Shown: positions 15,875 through 25,481, numbered from the stretch's first letter. The stretch is 42,698 bases of DNA from Alicyclobacillus sp. (GCF_023511815.1 NZ_JAIMAV010000016.1:1-42698); one strand, 5' to 3'. Made by a program: numbers and translations. The notes: generated by a model not told the origin, from the letters alone.

Positions 15875-17176
15875 TCACCGCAGGCGGTCCCAGGGGACGA
15901 GGGCTTCCAGCAACACCGCCGTGAGGATGCCCATCAGCATTCCGTTGCCGGCGATGGTCTGGATGAAGCCGGGCAGAGAGGTGAACGCCGCTGCGGGGGT
16001 CGCCAGGATGGCGAGGCCCAACAGGGTGGGCGCGGCCACCCGGAAGATGGTGCGGAAATTGAACACGATGCCCTCCAGGTTCTGCAACGCCGAGCCGAAC
16101 AGCTGCAGATACGCCACGAACAGCACCGAATCCCCGACGCTGACCGGGAGGGTGCTGAAAAACCCGGTCACCGGCGGAATGGCGCCGATCAGCAGGAACA
16201 GGGCCGCGCCGATGATGAACGAACCGCGATCCAACAGCCGGGTCGTCCGCAGAAACCCGATGCTCGAGGTGTACGGGGCGTAGGGCACCTGCGCGAGAGG
16301 GCCCGAGGCGGCGGTGAACAGTCCGGTGACGACGAATGAGCGGCGGTACCGGCGGTCGTCGGCCGCAAGGTCGAACAGCGGCTCGGCCGCGCGCAGCGTG
16401 GCGATGGTGTTGGTGCTGTTGATGAGCGCCGTGACCACGCAGGCGATGATGATGCCGGTGTGCCAGACGGGATGCCCCCAGGTGAAGACATCGGCGATTT
16501 GCGTCCAGTGCGGCGAGACCACCGCGGTGGCCGTGCCGAAGCAGAGCACGTACGCCGCCCACCCCACGGCGAGCCCGATGAGGATCGCGAAGTTGCTCAA
16601 CAGGCCGCGCCCGGCGATGGTCAGGGCGCTGACGCCGATGACCAGGAGGATGGACAGAGCGGCCACGCCCGGCCGGATGACCGGCCCCTGCGCCAGGCCG
16701 ACCATCCCGTGAAAGAAGATGTCAATCAGTTGGCTGGCGAGCAAAAACAAAAGGACCGCCATCACGACGGGGGTGAACAGGCGATTGAGCCATCGGTGGA
16801 TGCCGACAAGGCCGCACACGGCGACCAGCACGCCGCCCAGGGTGACCCCCAGCGCGATGCTGCCGCCGATGTCCGCCAGCGTCAGGCCGGATTCGCTGGC
16901 GGTCGCGCACAGGTTGAGGATGACCCCCCACCACATTCCGGATTGCCCTTCCATCAACGGCAGGCGGTGTCCGAACAGCGCCTGCGCAAGGCAGGCGATC
17001 CCGGTGAGCATGAAGGCGCGCGACAGGGCGCCGGCCATCTGACCCGGGTCCAGATGGAAGGCGGAGCCGACCGACAGCGGAATGACGACGATGTTGGCAA
17101 ACATGAAGACGAGCCACTGGATCCCGGCGAACCCCTGTACCAGGGCGGTCTTTCGAATCCCCTCCGGGGATGGCAT
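15875..17176 (-). CDS. NCS2-family nucleobase permease (uracil/xanthine permease type)
   Basis: 433 residues, about 12-14 membrane segments. Family features include the N-terminal GFAGIQWLVFMFANIVVIPLSVG, PLMEGQSGMWWG in the TM3 region, a QVPYAPYTSSIGFLRTT segment corresponding to the NAT/NCS2 substrate-site helix, and GNGMLMGILTAVLLEALVP at the C-terminus. The usual NCS2 signature Q-N-x-G is not obvious, so this is a divergent member and the substrate (xanthine, uracil or another base) is open. The ATG at 17174-17176 follows AAGGAGGG by 7 nt, which is better than the longer frame beginning at 17230. Confidence 0.8.
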   Translation of the reverse strand: MPSPEGIRKTALVQGFAGIQWLVFMFANIVVIPLSVGSAFHLDPGQMAGALSRAFMLTGIACLAQALFGHRLPLMEGQSGMWWGVILNLCATASESGLTLADIGGSIALGVTLGGVLVAVCGLVGIHRWLNRLFTPVVMAVLLFLLASQLIDIFFHGMVGLAQGPVIRPGVAALSILLVIGVSALTIAGRGLLSNFAILIGLAVGWAAYVLCFGTATAVVSPHWTQIADVFTWGHPVWHTGIIIACVVTALINSTNTIATLRAAEPLFDLAADDRRYRRSFVVTGLFTAASGPLAQVPYAPYTSSIGFLRTTRLLDRGSFIIGAALFLLIGAIPPVTGFFSTLPVSVGDSVLFVAYLQLFGSALQNLEGIVFNFRTIFRVAAPTLLGLAILATPAAAFTSLPGFIQTIAGNGMLMGILTAVLLEALVPWDRLR

Positions 17177-17200
17177 ACCGTGTCCCTCCTTGCGTGATGC

Positions 17201-17216
17201 GCCCGTTTGAACGGGC
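17201..17216 (-). promoter_or_regulatory. Palindrome in the permease 5' region
   Basis: GCCCGTT-TG-AACGGGC, a perfect 7-bp inverted repeat 25 bp upstream of the permease start and just before its ribosome binding site. It could be an operator or leader hairpin. No purine-riboswitch core is visible. Confidence 0.4.
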
Positions 17217-17307
17217 CATCCCGGCGCCACGGGGAACCGGGCGGTCTTTTCCTATCCTATCACGGTTCGGGTGAGAGAACCGAGTCCATCCAAGGTGAGG
17301 TGTCCGC

Positions 17308-18036
17308 ATGCGCGCATACGACGTGATCTTCTTCGACCTCGACCACACCCTGGTCGACACCCGGCAGCAGTATCATCTGGGGGTGCCGAGAGCGATGCGG
17401 GCCCTGTACGGCGAGGACTGGCCCAAGGACTTTCTGGAGCGGTTTTTGCATCACCATGAGTCGCTCTGGCCGTACTACGATCAGCGCGTGATGACGATGG
17501 AGACGCTGCGGCGCGAACGCTTTGTCCGCGCGTGGCGGGATTTCGGAGTCGAGAAGGACGAGGCGGAGGCCCGGCGGTTTCACGAGGCCTACATGGCGGC
17601 GTTCGCGGAGACGCTGCGGCCGTATCCGGAGACCCACGCCTTGCTCGAGGCGTTGGCGCCCGGGCACCGATTGGCGCTGTTGACCAACGGATCGCCCGAC
17701 ATGCAGTGGGACAAGGTTCGCATCTGCGAGCTGGACCGCTACTTCGGCGAAGGGGAGCTCTTCATCTCGGAGCGCATCGGCCATGCGAAACCGCATCCGA
17801 GTGTCTATCAGGCCGCGCTCGAGGGGATGGGGGTGCAGGCGAGGGACGCTCTGATGATCGGCGACAACCACCGGGCCGACATCGAAGGGGCCAGGGCGTG
17901 CGGGCTGGACGCCATCTGGTACGTGCCGGACCCGGCCATGTACGCGTCATTGGCAGCGCAGGGACCGGAAAAGCCGCTGCATCGGGCGCAGGAGGTGGTG
18001 GATCGGGTGCGGCAACTGGAAGCCGCGCGCGGGTGA
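17308..18036 (+). CDS. HAD-superfamily hydrolase (YjjG-like phosphatase)
   Basis: 242 residues, cytosolic. Motif I is FFDLDHTLVDT with nucleophile D10 and acid/base D12, motif II is LLTNGSP, the motif III lysine is in GHAKPHPSVYQ and motif IV is MIGDNHRADIEGA. The alpha-helical cap is of the C1 type between motifs I and II. Relatives of this subfamily hydrolyse nucleoside monophosphates or sugar phosphates, and the exact substrate is not readable. The ATG at 17308 has AAGGTGAGG upstream. Confidence 0.88.
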   Translation: MRAYDVIFFDLDHTLVDTRQQYHLGVPRAMRALYGEDWPKDFLERFLHHHESLWPYYDQRVMTMETLRRERFVRAWRDFGVEKDEAEARRFHEAYMAAFAETLRPYPETHALLEALAPGHRLALLTNGSPDMQWDKVRICELDRYFGEGELFISERIGHAKPHPSVYQAALEGMGVQARDALMIGDNHRADIEGARACGLDAIWYVPDPAMYASLAAQGPEKPLHRAQEVVDRVRQLEAARG

Positions 18037-18131
18037 AGACGGCGACGGCCGGGCGGACGAAGGTCCGCTGCATGAAGCCTCGGGCGGGTGAGAACGCGAC
18101 GAGGGTCTGGTGGACGAAGGCCGGTGCATGA
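18031..18131. repeat. Imperfect direct repeat of about 46 bp
   Basis: 18031-18075 and 18086-18131 both begin GGGTGA, share the central GGACGAAGG and end in TGCATGA. About three quarters of positions match with small gaps. The repeat fills the gap between the HAD gene and the antiporter gene. Confidence 0.55.
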
Positions 18132-18195
18132 TGGCGGCGCTTCCGGTGACATCCTAAGCGGCGTGCAAACTTCCAAGCGGTATGGGGGTGACGCC

Positions 18196-19851
18196 GTGAG
18201 CGCCGGCGTGTGGTCGCTGGTTCCGTTTTTGGTGGTGATCCCGATTGCGGTGTGGACGCGCCAGGTCCTGCCCGGCCTGATGGCCGGATTGTTGGTCGGG
18301 GCGTACATGCAGCATCCGACGGTGCTCGGCGGGATTGACGGTGCACTGGCGTATCTCGTGAAGGAACTCGCGGTCCCCGACAACCTCCGGTTGGTGGTGT
18401 TCCTGTACGGGTTCGGCGCGTTCGTCGGCCTGGTGCGGGTGACCGGAGGCGTGTCGGGGTTCGCGCAGTGGATGGCCGAGCGCGTGCACTCCGTGCGCGG
18501 CGCGTTCGCGGTGACGTGGGTGTCGTCCCTCGTGACCTTCATGGCGCCCGACTTTCGGATCATCACCGTCGCGCCGGTCATGCGCCGCATCTTCGAACGC
18601 CTGCGCGTTCCGGCCGAGCGGGTGGCGTTCACCATCGACGCCACGTCGACCCCGGTGTGTGCCCTGGTGCCCATCGGCACGGCGTTTGTCGGCTACATGG
18701 TGGGTCTCATCGCGACCTCCGCGCGGCATCAGGTGCTGCCGGGATCGCCCTATCACCTGTATCTGTTGAGCATTCCCCTGAACTTCTTCTCCTGGCTGAT
18801 CCTCGCGTATGCCCTCGTCATCTCCTTTCGCGCGTCGCCTGCGGCCGAGGTGCGCGAGGCGGCCGAACGAAAGGCGGAAGACCGGAGGGTGCGCGAACAG
18901 GCGCGCGCCGGCGTCATCCCGTTTCCGCGCCCGGCGCGCCTGAGCGCCGAGACGCGGTTGAAGATGGCTTCCCAGTTTGCGAAGGCCGAGTTCGGCGAGG
19001 AACCGGTTCCCGACGTGCGGGCGGGGCGGGCCCGGGATGGCGCGACGGAGGCCGGGGTAAACCCGGATGCGACCGGCGGGGGGCCGCGCGATGGCCAAAA
19101 GGGGGGTGGACCCGGGACCGGGGAGCGCATTGAACCGCCGGATCCGGTGGAGTTCGTCTCCGAGCACATCCCGCCGCGCCTGGCGAACCTGGCGATCCCC
19201 TTGGCGCTTTTGCTCATCCTGACGCTGTTTCTCACCTGGTGGGATGGACGCGGCAAGGCGCCCACGCTGTGGGGCGCCCTGGCGCAGGCGAACGCCGCGA
19301 AGGCCATGCTGGAGGCGCTGCTCATCACCCTGTTGGTCGCATTCGTATGGTACACGGTGCAGCGTGTGCCGGTGGAACGCACGGTGTTCGGCGTGCTCGC
19401 CGGTGGCAACGAGATGATGGGCGTCATCGTCCTGTTGGCCCTGGTGTGGGCGGTGTCCGCCGTCTCCACCGACCTCGGATTCGCCGATTACGTGGAGCGG
19501 GCCATCGGCCGCACGGTCCCGCCGGCGTTCGTCGCGCCCGCGCTGTTCCTGTTCGGGTGCGCCATTTCGTACGTGATCGGGTCCTCGTTCGGGACCTGGG
19601 GCATGCTGCTGCCGCTCGGGTTCTCCCTGGCCGCGAGCACCCACACGCCCCTGCCGCTCATCGCCGGGGCGGTCTTCGCCAGCGGCACCTTCGGCGGATT
19701 CGCGTCCCCGCTGAGCGACAACACGGTGGCGATGGCGACCGTGATGAAGTTGTCCGTGATGGACTACGCCCGCCACAAGTTGAAACCGGCGCTGTGGGCC
19801 GTCGGGGGCAGCGCCCTGCTGTACGGGATCGCCGGGTGGGTGGTATCCTAG
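18196..19851 (+). CDS. NhaC-family Na+/H+ antiporter-like membrane protein
   Basis: 551 residues, about 11-12 membrane segments in two clusters (1-215 and 335-551). They are separated by a cytosolic, low-complexity linker of about 115 residues rich in R, E, A and G (AERKAEDRRVREQARAG, and a glycine/proline-rich part). Transport-domain motifs include TFMAPDFRIITVAPVMRR, DATSTPVCALVPIGTAFVGY and, near the end, FGGFASPLSDNTVAMATVM. The last is typical of the NhaC group, where SPLSDTT-like sequence lines the ion pathway. The GTG at 18196 has GGGGGTGA upstream. pgi follows after 23 nt. The cation and any co-substrate are uncertain. Confidence 0.8.
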   Translation: MSAGVWSLVPFLVVIPIAVWTRQVLPGLMAGLLVGAYMQHPTVLGGIDGALAYLVKELAVPDNLRLVVFLYGFGAFVGLVRVTGGVSGFAQWMAERVHSVRGAFAVTWVSSLVTFMAPDFRIITVAPVMRRIFERLRVPAERVAFTIDATSTPVCALVPIGTAFVGYMVGLIATSARHQVLPGSPYHLYLLSIPLNFFSWLILAYALVISFRASPAAEVREAAERKAEDRRVREQARAGVIPFPRPARLSAETRLKMASQFAKAEFGEEPVPDVRAGRARDGATEAGVNPDATGGGPRDGQKGGGPGTGERIEPPDPVEFVSEHIPPRLANLAIPLALLLILTLFLTWWDGRGKAPTLWGALAQANAAKAMLEALLITLLVAFVWYTVQRVPVERTVFGVLAGGNEMMGVIVLLALVWAVSAVSTDLGFADYVERAIGRTVPPAFVAPALFLFGCAISYVIGSSFGTWGMLLPLGFSLAASTHTPLPLIAGAVFASGTFGGFASPLSDNTVAMATVMKLSVMDYARHKLKPALWAVGGSALLYGIAGWVVS

Positions 19852-19874
19852 GCCGTGGAAACGGAGGGGACATC

Positions 19875-21224
19875 ATGGTGGAGTTGGATCTGCGCTTCGC
19901 GCAACAGGCGGTGCCGGAAGCGGAGTGGCGGCAGCTGCAGCCGTTTGTGTCGGACATCCACCGCCGGCTGCACGCGGGTGAGGTGCCGGGGGCGGACTTT
20001 CTCGGGTGGCTGCATCTGCCCAGCCGGACGCTGGCCGACGGGATTCAACCACTTCTGGATGCGGCGGCCGCCATCCAGGAGCAGGCGGACGCGCTGGTGG
20101 TGGTGGGCATCGGCGGCTCGTACCTGGGCGCGCGGGCGGCGTTGGAGTGGTGCCTGCCGGAGTACTTCAACCAACTGCCGCGCTCCGTCCGCGGGGGCCC
20201 GGAGGTGTATTTCGCGGGCAATCACCTGAGCGCGCCCGGGTTGCAGGACCTCCTGCGGGTGCTGGAGGGCAAGCGGGTCTGTCTCAACGTGATCTCGAAG
20301 TCGGGGACCACGACGGAGCCGGCGGTGGCGTTTCGGGTGCTGCGGACGTGGCTGGAGGAGCGGGTCGGGGCACAGGAGGCGCGCCGGCGCATCTGGGTGA
20401 CGACGGACGCCTCGCGGGGTGCGCTGCGCCGGTTTGCGGAGGCGGAGGGACTGAGGACCTTCGTCATTCCGGATGACGTGGGCGGGCGTTACTCCGTCCT
20501 GACGCCCGTGGGGCTTTTGCCTCTGGCCGCCGCGGGGGTGTCCATCCAGGACCTGCTCGAGGGGGCGCACGACGCGGAGGAGGCGCTGGCGACGGACCGG
20601 CTGGAGGACAACCCTGCGTACCGCTACGCGGCGGTCCGCAACGCGCTCCATCGCAAGGGCAAGGCCATCGAGCTGCTCGCCTTTTACGAACCGGCCCTGC
20701 GGAGTTTCGCGGAATGGTGGAAGCAGCTGTTCGGGGAGAGCGAGGGCAAGGACCTCAAGGGCCTGTTCCCGGCCTCGGCGGCGTACACGACGGACCTGCA
20801 CTCGCTCGGCCAGTTCGTCCAGGAGGGGGCGCGCAACCTGTTCGAGACGGTGATCACGGTGGACCGGGCGGGCGAGCCTCTCTCACTCCCATCCATCTCG
20901 GGGGTGGAGGACGGGCTCGAGTACATCGCCGGCCGGGACCTGTCCTGGGTGGGCGACCAGGCGCGCATCGCGACGCAGTTGGCGCACGCGGACGGGGGGG
21001 TGCCGAATCTTCGGATCGGCGTGAAGGACAGAAGCGCGCGCTCTGTTGGCGAGCTGTTTTACTTCTTCGAGCTGGCGTGCGCGGCCAGCGGGCTTCTGCT
21101 CGGGGTCAACCCGTTCAATCAACCCGGCGTCGAGGCGTACAAACAGAACATGTTCGCGCTGCTCGGCAAGCCGGGATATGAGGAGGCGCGCGCGGCGTTG
21201 CGGGAACGGTTGGGCGAAGGCTGA
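19875..21224 (+). CDS. pgi: Glucose-6-phosphate isomerase
   Basis: 449 residues, the bacterial/Bacillus size class. It interconverts glucose-6-phosphate and fructose-6-phosphate in glycolysis and gluconeogenesis. Sugar-phosphate binding: VGIGGSYLGARAA (about 77-89) and ISKSGTTTEPAVAFR (about 140-154). The PGI signature is DVGGRYSVLTPVG and the C-terminal signature is PFNQPGVEAYKQNM with the catalytic lysine. The ATG at 19875 has GGAGGGGA 4 nt upstream. The terminator hairpin overlaps the stop codon. Confidence 0.97.
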   Translation: MVELDLRFAQQAVPEAEWRQLQPFVSDIHRRLHAGEVPGADFLGWLHLPSRTLADGIQPLLDAAAAIQEQADALVVVGIGGSYLGARAALEWCLPEYFNQLPRSVRGGPEVYFAGNHLSAPGLQDLLRVLEGKRVCLNVISKSGTTTEPAVAFRVLRTWLEERVGAQEARRRIWVTTDASRGALRRFAEAEGLRTFVIPDDVGGRYSVLTPVGLLPLAAAGVSIQDLLEGAHDAEEALATDRLEDNPAYRYAAVRNALHRKGKAIELLAFYEPALRSFAEWWKQLFGESEGKDLKGLFPASAAYTTDLHSLGQFVQEGARNLFETVITVDRAGEPLSLPSISGVEDGLEYIAGRDLSWVGDQARIATQLAHADGGVPNLRIGVKDRSARSVGELFYFFELACAASGLLLGVNPFNQPGVEAYKQNMFALLGKPGYEEARAALRERLGEG

Positions 21225-21240
21225 TCCTTCGCCCGCCTTT
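21212..21240 (+). terminator. Terminator overlapping the pgi stop codon
   Basis: Perfect 9-bp stem GGGCGAAGG (21212-21220) and CCTTCGCCC (21226-21234), with loop CTGAT containing the TGA stop, followed by GCCTTT. Confidence 0.75.
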
Positions 21241-21347
21241 CCCGAAATTGTTTCCGCTGATAAAATACATAGGGTAACGAAATGACATCCCACGCGCACG
21301 GGCGGTGGTGCGCGGGCATCCTCGGGTTCGCGGGGAGGGGGCCTTCT

Positions 21348-23096
21348 GTGGACAATCCGCGCCAGTTGCTCAAGCGGTACTTTCTCCGTCACCGCTGGTC
21401 GTACGCCCTGTCGATTCTCTCCATCGTGGCCTCCGAAATCGTGATGGTGCAATTCCCCCATCTGCTCGGCGCGTTCACCGACGCACTCCAGGCGGGGCGG
21501 GTGAACGGCCCGGCGTTGCTGCGGTACACCCTCTGGCTCGCCGCCGTCGGCATCGGGTACGTGGCGCTCTACGGCTTTGGTCAGATGCGCAATGGCACGC
21601 TCGGCCGGAAGTTCGAGTACGAGCTGCGGCGGACGCTGTTTTTGCATTGGGAGACCCTGTCGACGTCGTATTTTCGCCAGCGCAGCGTCGGGGATCTGCT
21701 CAACCACGCCCTGAACGACGTGCGTTCCGTGCGCGACGCCCTGTCGGGGGGGCTGAACATCCTGACGAACGCGGTGTTCCTGCTCGCCTCGACGCTCGTG
21801 ATGACCTTTCGCACCGTCAGCGTCCGGCTGACCTTGGTCAGCATGATCCCCATCGTGGTGGTGCCGTTTCTGGTCGGCTGGCTGGGACCGCGCATCCGGC
21901 AGGCGACGCGCCAGGCGCAGGAGGCCCTCTCGGACATGGCCGACCTGACCGAGGAGAGCATCACCGCCATCCGTCTCATCAAAGCGACCGCCAACGAGGC
22001 GGTGGAACAGCGCCGGTTCACCGATCGCGTCGATGCCATCGTCCGCCGGCAGATGGGGGTCTTTCGCCGCAGCGCTCTGATGCAGTCTCTCATCCCGTTC
22101 ATGGGATCGCTCGCGTTCGTCGTGGCGCTGACCTACGGCGGGTACCTCACCATCACCCGTCAAATCCCGCTCGGCGCGTTCGTCGCGTTCACCCTGTACC
22201 TGGCCATGCTGATCACGCCGCTGCAGGAGATGGGCTTCGTCTTCAACTACTTCCAGCGCGCTTCGGCGTCCTTGCAGCGCCTGGAGGTGCTTCTGACCGA
22301 GATGCCGGACATCCATGATGAAAGGGACGCCGTCGCGCTGCCGCCGGTGCGGGGGGAAGTGCGCATTCGGCTGAACGCTTTCACCTACCCGGATGGCACC
22401 CGCCCGGCGCTGCACGATGTCGACATCCGGGTGGAGGCCGGGAAGACCCTCGGGATTGTCGGCCGGACCGGATCCGGAAAGACGACGCTCGTCAACCTGC
22501 TGCCGCGCATCTTCGATCCGCCGCCCGGCACCGTCTTCATCGACGGCCACGACGTGCGGTCCGTCACCCTCCGCAGCCTGCGCCAGGCCATCTCCTATGT
22601 CCCGCAGGACGGATTTCTGTTCTCCACGACCATCGGCGAGAACATCGGGTTCTCGAAGGAAGGCGCGACGGAGGCGGAGATCCTCGAGGCGGCGCGGCTC
22701 GCGGCCTTCGACGAGGTGATTGAGACGTTTCCCGAGGGGCTGGACACGGTGGTCGGCGAGCGGGGGGTCACGCTGTCGGGAGGCCAGCGGCAGCGGGCGG
22801 CCATCGCCCGGGCGCTGCTCAAGGACGCGCCAATCCTCATCCTGGACGACAGCCTGTCCGCGGTGGACATGAACACCGAGAAGACCATCATCGCAAACCT
22901 TCAGCGCGCCCGCCGGGGCCGGACGACGATTGTCATCGCGCATCGGCTGTCGGCTGTGCGGCATGCGGATCATATCGTGGTGCTGGACCGCGGGACCGTG
23001 GTGGAGGCGGGGACCCACGAGGAGCTCATCCGCCGCGGCGGACTCTATGCCGAGATCTACCGCCTCCAGGAGACGGAACAGGGGGTGACGGCGTGA
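21348..23096 (+). CDS. ABC exporter half-transporter, subunit with degenerate Walker B (BmrC/YheI-like)
   Basis: 582 residues. The N-terminal six-helix type IV exporter domain (about 1-320) is followed by an ATPase domain. Walker A GRTGSGKTT is at about 372-380, the signature LSGGQRQR is canonical (about 476), and Walker B reads ILILDDSLSAVD. Aspartate therefore replaces the catalytic glutamate, and the switch region is IVIAHRLSAVRHADH. The same substitution occurs in BmrC-type subunits of heterodimeric multidrug exporters. The start is GTG at 21348 with GGGGAGGGG 7 nt upstream. The stop overlaps the next start (GTGA), so both halves are made together. Confidence 0.92.
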   Translation: MDNPRQLLKRYFLRHRWSYALSILSIVASEIVMVQFPHLLGAFTDALQAGRVNGPALLRYTLWLAAVGIGYVALYGFGQMRNGTLGRKFEYELRRTLFLHWETLSTSYFRQRSVGDLLNHALNDVRSVRDALSGGLNILTNAVFLLASTLVMTFRTVSVRLTLVSMIPIVVVPFLVGWLGPRIRQATRQAQEALSDMADLTEESITAIRLIKATANEAVEQRRFTDRVDAIVRRQMGVFRRSALMQSLIPFMGSLAFVVALTYGGYLTITRQIPLGAFVAFTLYLAMLITPLQEMGFVFNYFQRASASLQRLEVLLTEMPDIHDERDAVALPPVRGEVRIRLNAFTYPDGTRPALHDVDIRVEAGKTLGIVGRTGSGKTTLVNLLPRIFDPPPGTVFIDGHDVRSVTLRSLRQAISYVPQDGFLFSTTIGENIGFSKEGATEAEILEAARLAAFDEVIETFPEGLDTVVGERGVTLSGGQRQRAAIARALLKDAPILILDDSLSAVDMNTEKTIIANLQRARRGRTTIVIAHRLSAVRHADHIVVLDRGTVVEAGTHEELIRRGGLYAEIYRLQETEQGVTA

Positions 23097-24838
23097 ACAG
23101 CCTGCTGCGCCTGCTGCCGTACGCCAGGCCGTACGTGTGGCATTTCGCCGGCGTCATTGTCCTGGTCCTGCTCTACAACGGGACGAGCGTGTTGCAACCC
23201 TACCTGGTGAAGATCGCGATCGACGAGGACATCACGGGGCCGCACCCCAGCGTCCACGGGCTGTTCGTCATCGCCGGGCTGTACCTCGGGGTCTCGCTGG
23301 TCGGACTTGTCGCCAACTACACGCAGGTGCAGGTGCTCCAGTACGCCGGCCAGAGCGTGATCCGCAAGATCCGCGTGGCGCTGTTCACCCATATCGAACG
23401 GCAGTCGATGCGCTTTTTTGACACCAACGCCGTCGGCCGCCTGGTGACCAACGTCTCCAGCGACACCGAGACCGTCAGCCAGTTTTTCACCAACTTCTTT
23501 CTCAGCATGGTGCGCGACGGTCTGTCGCTGGTGCTGATCATCGCCGCCATGTACCGGCTGGACGTTCGCATCGCGACGTACTCGATGGTGCTGTTGCCGA
23601 TTCTGTTCGGGATCTCGCTTGTCTTCCGAAGGCGGTTGCGGGAGCGCTACCAGGCCACCCGCACGCGGCTGTCGAACATCATCGCTTTTCTCGCCGAGAA
23701 CCTGGCCGGCATGCGCATCATCCAGATCTTTCATCAGGAGCAGCGTCAGGCCCGCGCGTTCGGTGAACTGAACGACGCGCATCGGCAGGCCAGCGTGCGC
23801 GAGTACCGCCTGTCGGTGATGTTCAACCGAACCTTTGAGCTGTTGGGGAACGTGGCGGTGGCCGCCGTGGTCTGGGTGGGCGGCTGGGCGGTGCTCCGGC
23901 ACGCCATCCCGTTCGGGACCCTGTACGCGTTCATCACCTACATTCGGCAGTTCTTTCAACCCATCAACAGCATCACGCAGCAGTGGAACACGCTGCAGTC
24001 GACCATTGTCGCCGCCGATCGCATCGGGAAGGTGCTCGCCGTCGAACCGGACGTGAGGGACCCGGAGGACCCCGTGGACCTGACGGCCCGAGGTCCGATT
24101 CGGGGGGAGGTGGCGTTCGAGCACGTCTCGTTCGCCTACATCCCCGGACGGACGGTGTTGCACGACGTGTCGTTTCGGGTGCCGGCGGGATCGTTCGTCG
24201 GATTCGTCGGGGCGACGGGGGCGGGCAAGAGCTCGCTGATGAGCCTGCTGACCCGGTTTTACGATCCGCAGGAAGGCCAGATCACCATCGACGGCGTGGA
24301 CATCCGTCGCCTGCGCCTGGAGGACCTGCACCGGGTCATCGGGCTGGTGCAGCAGGAGGTGCACCTGTTCACCGGTACGGTGGCGGACAATATCCGGCTG
24401 TTCCGGGAGGAGATCTCGGACGAGGCGGTCAGAGCGGCGGCGCGCGCCGTGGGCGCGGACGAGGTCATTGAACGTCTGCCGGAGGGGTATCAGACCCGGC
24501 TCTTCGCCAAGGGGGCAAACCTGTCGATGGGCGAGCGGCAGCTGATTGCGTTCGCGCGCATCGTGGCGCTCAATCCGCGCGTGCTCATCCTGGACGAGGC
24601 GACGGCCAACCTCGACAGCAAGACGGAGGCGCTGGTGCAACGCGGACTGGAGGCGGTGGCCAAGAACCGGACGACGCTGGTCATCGCGCACCGGCTCTCC
24701 ACCATCCGGCATGCGGATGAGATTGTGGTCCTCGACCACGGGCGCATCGTCGAGACGGGCACGCACGAAGCTCTGCTCGAGCGAGGCGGCCTGTACGCAC
24801 AGCTGCATCGGAAATCGTCGGTGGAGGCCGTCGGTTGA
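23093..24838 (+). CDS. ABC exporter half-transporter, catalytic subunit (BmrD/YheH-like)
   Basis: 581 residues. Membrane domain about 1-320, with the NBD following. Walker A GATGAGKSS is at about 373-381, Walker B VLILDEATANLDS has the catalytic glutamate, and the H-loop is LVIAHRLSTIRHADE. The signature reads LSMGERQ rather than LSGGQRQ. Combined with its partner, the dimer has one consensus ATP site (this Walker A/B with the partner LSGGQ) and one degenerate site (the partner's Asp Walker B with this LSMGE). That is the arrangement known from BmrCD and TM287/288. The GTG start overlaps the upstream stop by 4 nt. It is a probable multidrug or lipid exporter. Confidence 0.92.
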   Translation: MNSLLRLLPYARPYVWHFAGVIVLVLLYNGTSVLQPYLVKIAIDEDITGPHPSVHGLFVIAGLYLGVSLVGLVANYTQVQVLQYAGQSVIRKIRVALFTHIERQSMRFFDTNAVGRLVTNVSSDTETVSQFFTNFFLSMVRDGLSLVLIIAAMYRLDVRIATYSMVLLPILFGISLVFRRRLRERYQATRTRLSNIIAFLAENLAGMRIIQIFHQEQRQARAFGELNDAHRQASVREYRLSVMFNRTFELLGNVAVAAVVWVGGWAVLRHAIPFGTLYAFITYIRQFFQPINSITQQWNTLQSTIVAADRIGKVLAVEPDVRDPEDPVDLTARGPIRGEVAFEHVSFAYIPGRTVLHDVSFRVPAGSFVGFVGATGAGKSSLMSLLTRFYDPQEGQITIDGVDIRRLRLEDLHRVIGLVQQEVHLFTGTVADNIRLFREEISDEAVRAAARAVGADEVIERLPEGYQTRLFAKGANLSMGERQLIAFARIVALNPRVLILDEATANLDSKTEALVQRGLEAVAKNRTTLVIAHRLSTIRHADEIVVLDHGRIVETGTHEALLERGGLYAQLHRKSSVEAVG

Positions 24839-25025
24839 AGGCGAGGCCCCGGATGGGCGAGGGTTGTGCGGAGGGGTGTTTGCAGCGCGTCCGTGCCGTC
24901 GACCGCCGCATAGAGGATGGGTATTTTTTCAATGAATAGGACGCGGTGGGAATGCGCATCCTAACCTCGGGGCTCGGTGACATTCCGGGCCGAACGCAAG
25001 CCGCCCGGATGGGCAGAGACGGGGG

Positions 25026-25481
25026 ATGGGGATGCGTGAGGGTGTGAGCCATCGGACTGCGAGTCGTCGGACCCTGGTGCGTGTTGCGACCGTGGTCGCC
25101 TGCGTGTGGGTGGGCGCGGCCGCGTTGCCGCAGGCCGCGGTGCGGGCGGCGACGGTGACGTATCGGGTGGTGACGAACGAAATTGCCGCCAAACAGGCGG
25201 ATGGGTCCGAAAAAGAGGTGTACCGGTTCGATCCCGCCGTCTACGTGGCGAACGAGGGGGATGACGTCGAACTGCACCTGTACGGACTGCGGGGGCACGA
25301 TCACCCGTTCGTGCTCGAGGGATACAACGTCCGCGGGGTGATCCACCGCAATCAGGAAACGGTCGTCCGCGTCCACGCCGACAGGCCCGGTTACTTCCGC
25401 CTCGTCTGCACCTCCCACGCGGACGCGGCCCACGAGGGGCCGATGGAGGCGTACCTGATTGTGATCCCGAGACAACGGTGA
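25026..25481 (+). CDS. Secreted cupredoxin-like protein
   Basis: 151 residues. A basic N-terminus followed by VATVVACVWVGAAALPQAAVRA is a Sec signal, with a likely cleavage at about residue 41. The mature part of about 110 residues is a beta-sandwich of the cupredoxin_1 type. Candidate copper ligands are H93 (GHDHPF), C128 (YFRLVCTSH), H131 or H136, and M140 (HEGPM), the His-Cys-His-Met set of blue-copper and NosZ/CoxII-like domains. There is no second cysteine as in CuA sites, so a mononuclear site is likelier. A second ATG at 25032 is an equally good start. The gene stands alone and ends at a strong terminator. Confidence 0.75.
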   Translation: MGMREGVSHRTASRRTLVRVATVVACVWVGAAALPQAAVRAATVTYRVVTNEIAAKQADGSEKEVYRFDPAVYVANEGDDVELHLYGLRGHDHPFVLEGYNVRGVIHRNQETVVRVHADRPGYFRLVCTSHADAAHEGPMEAYLIVIPRQR

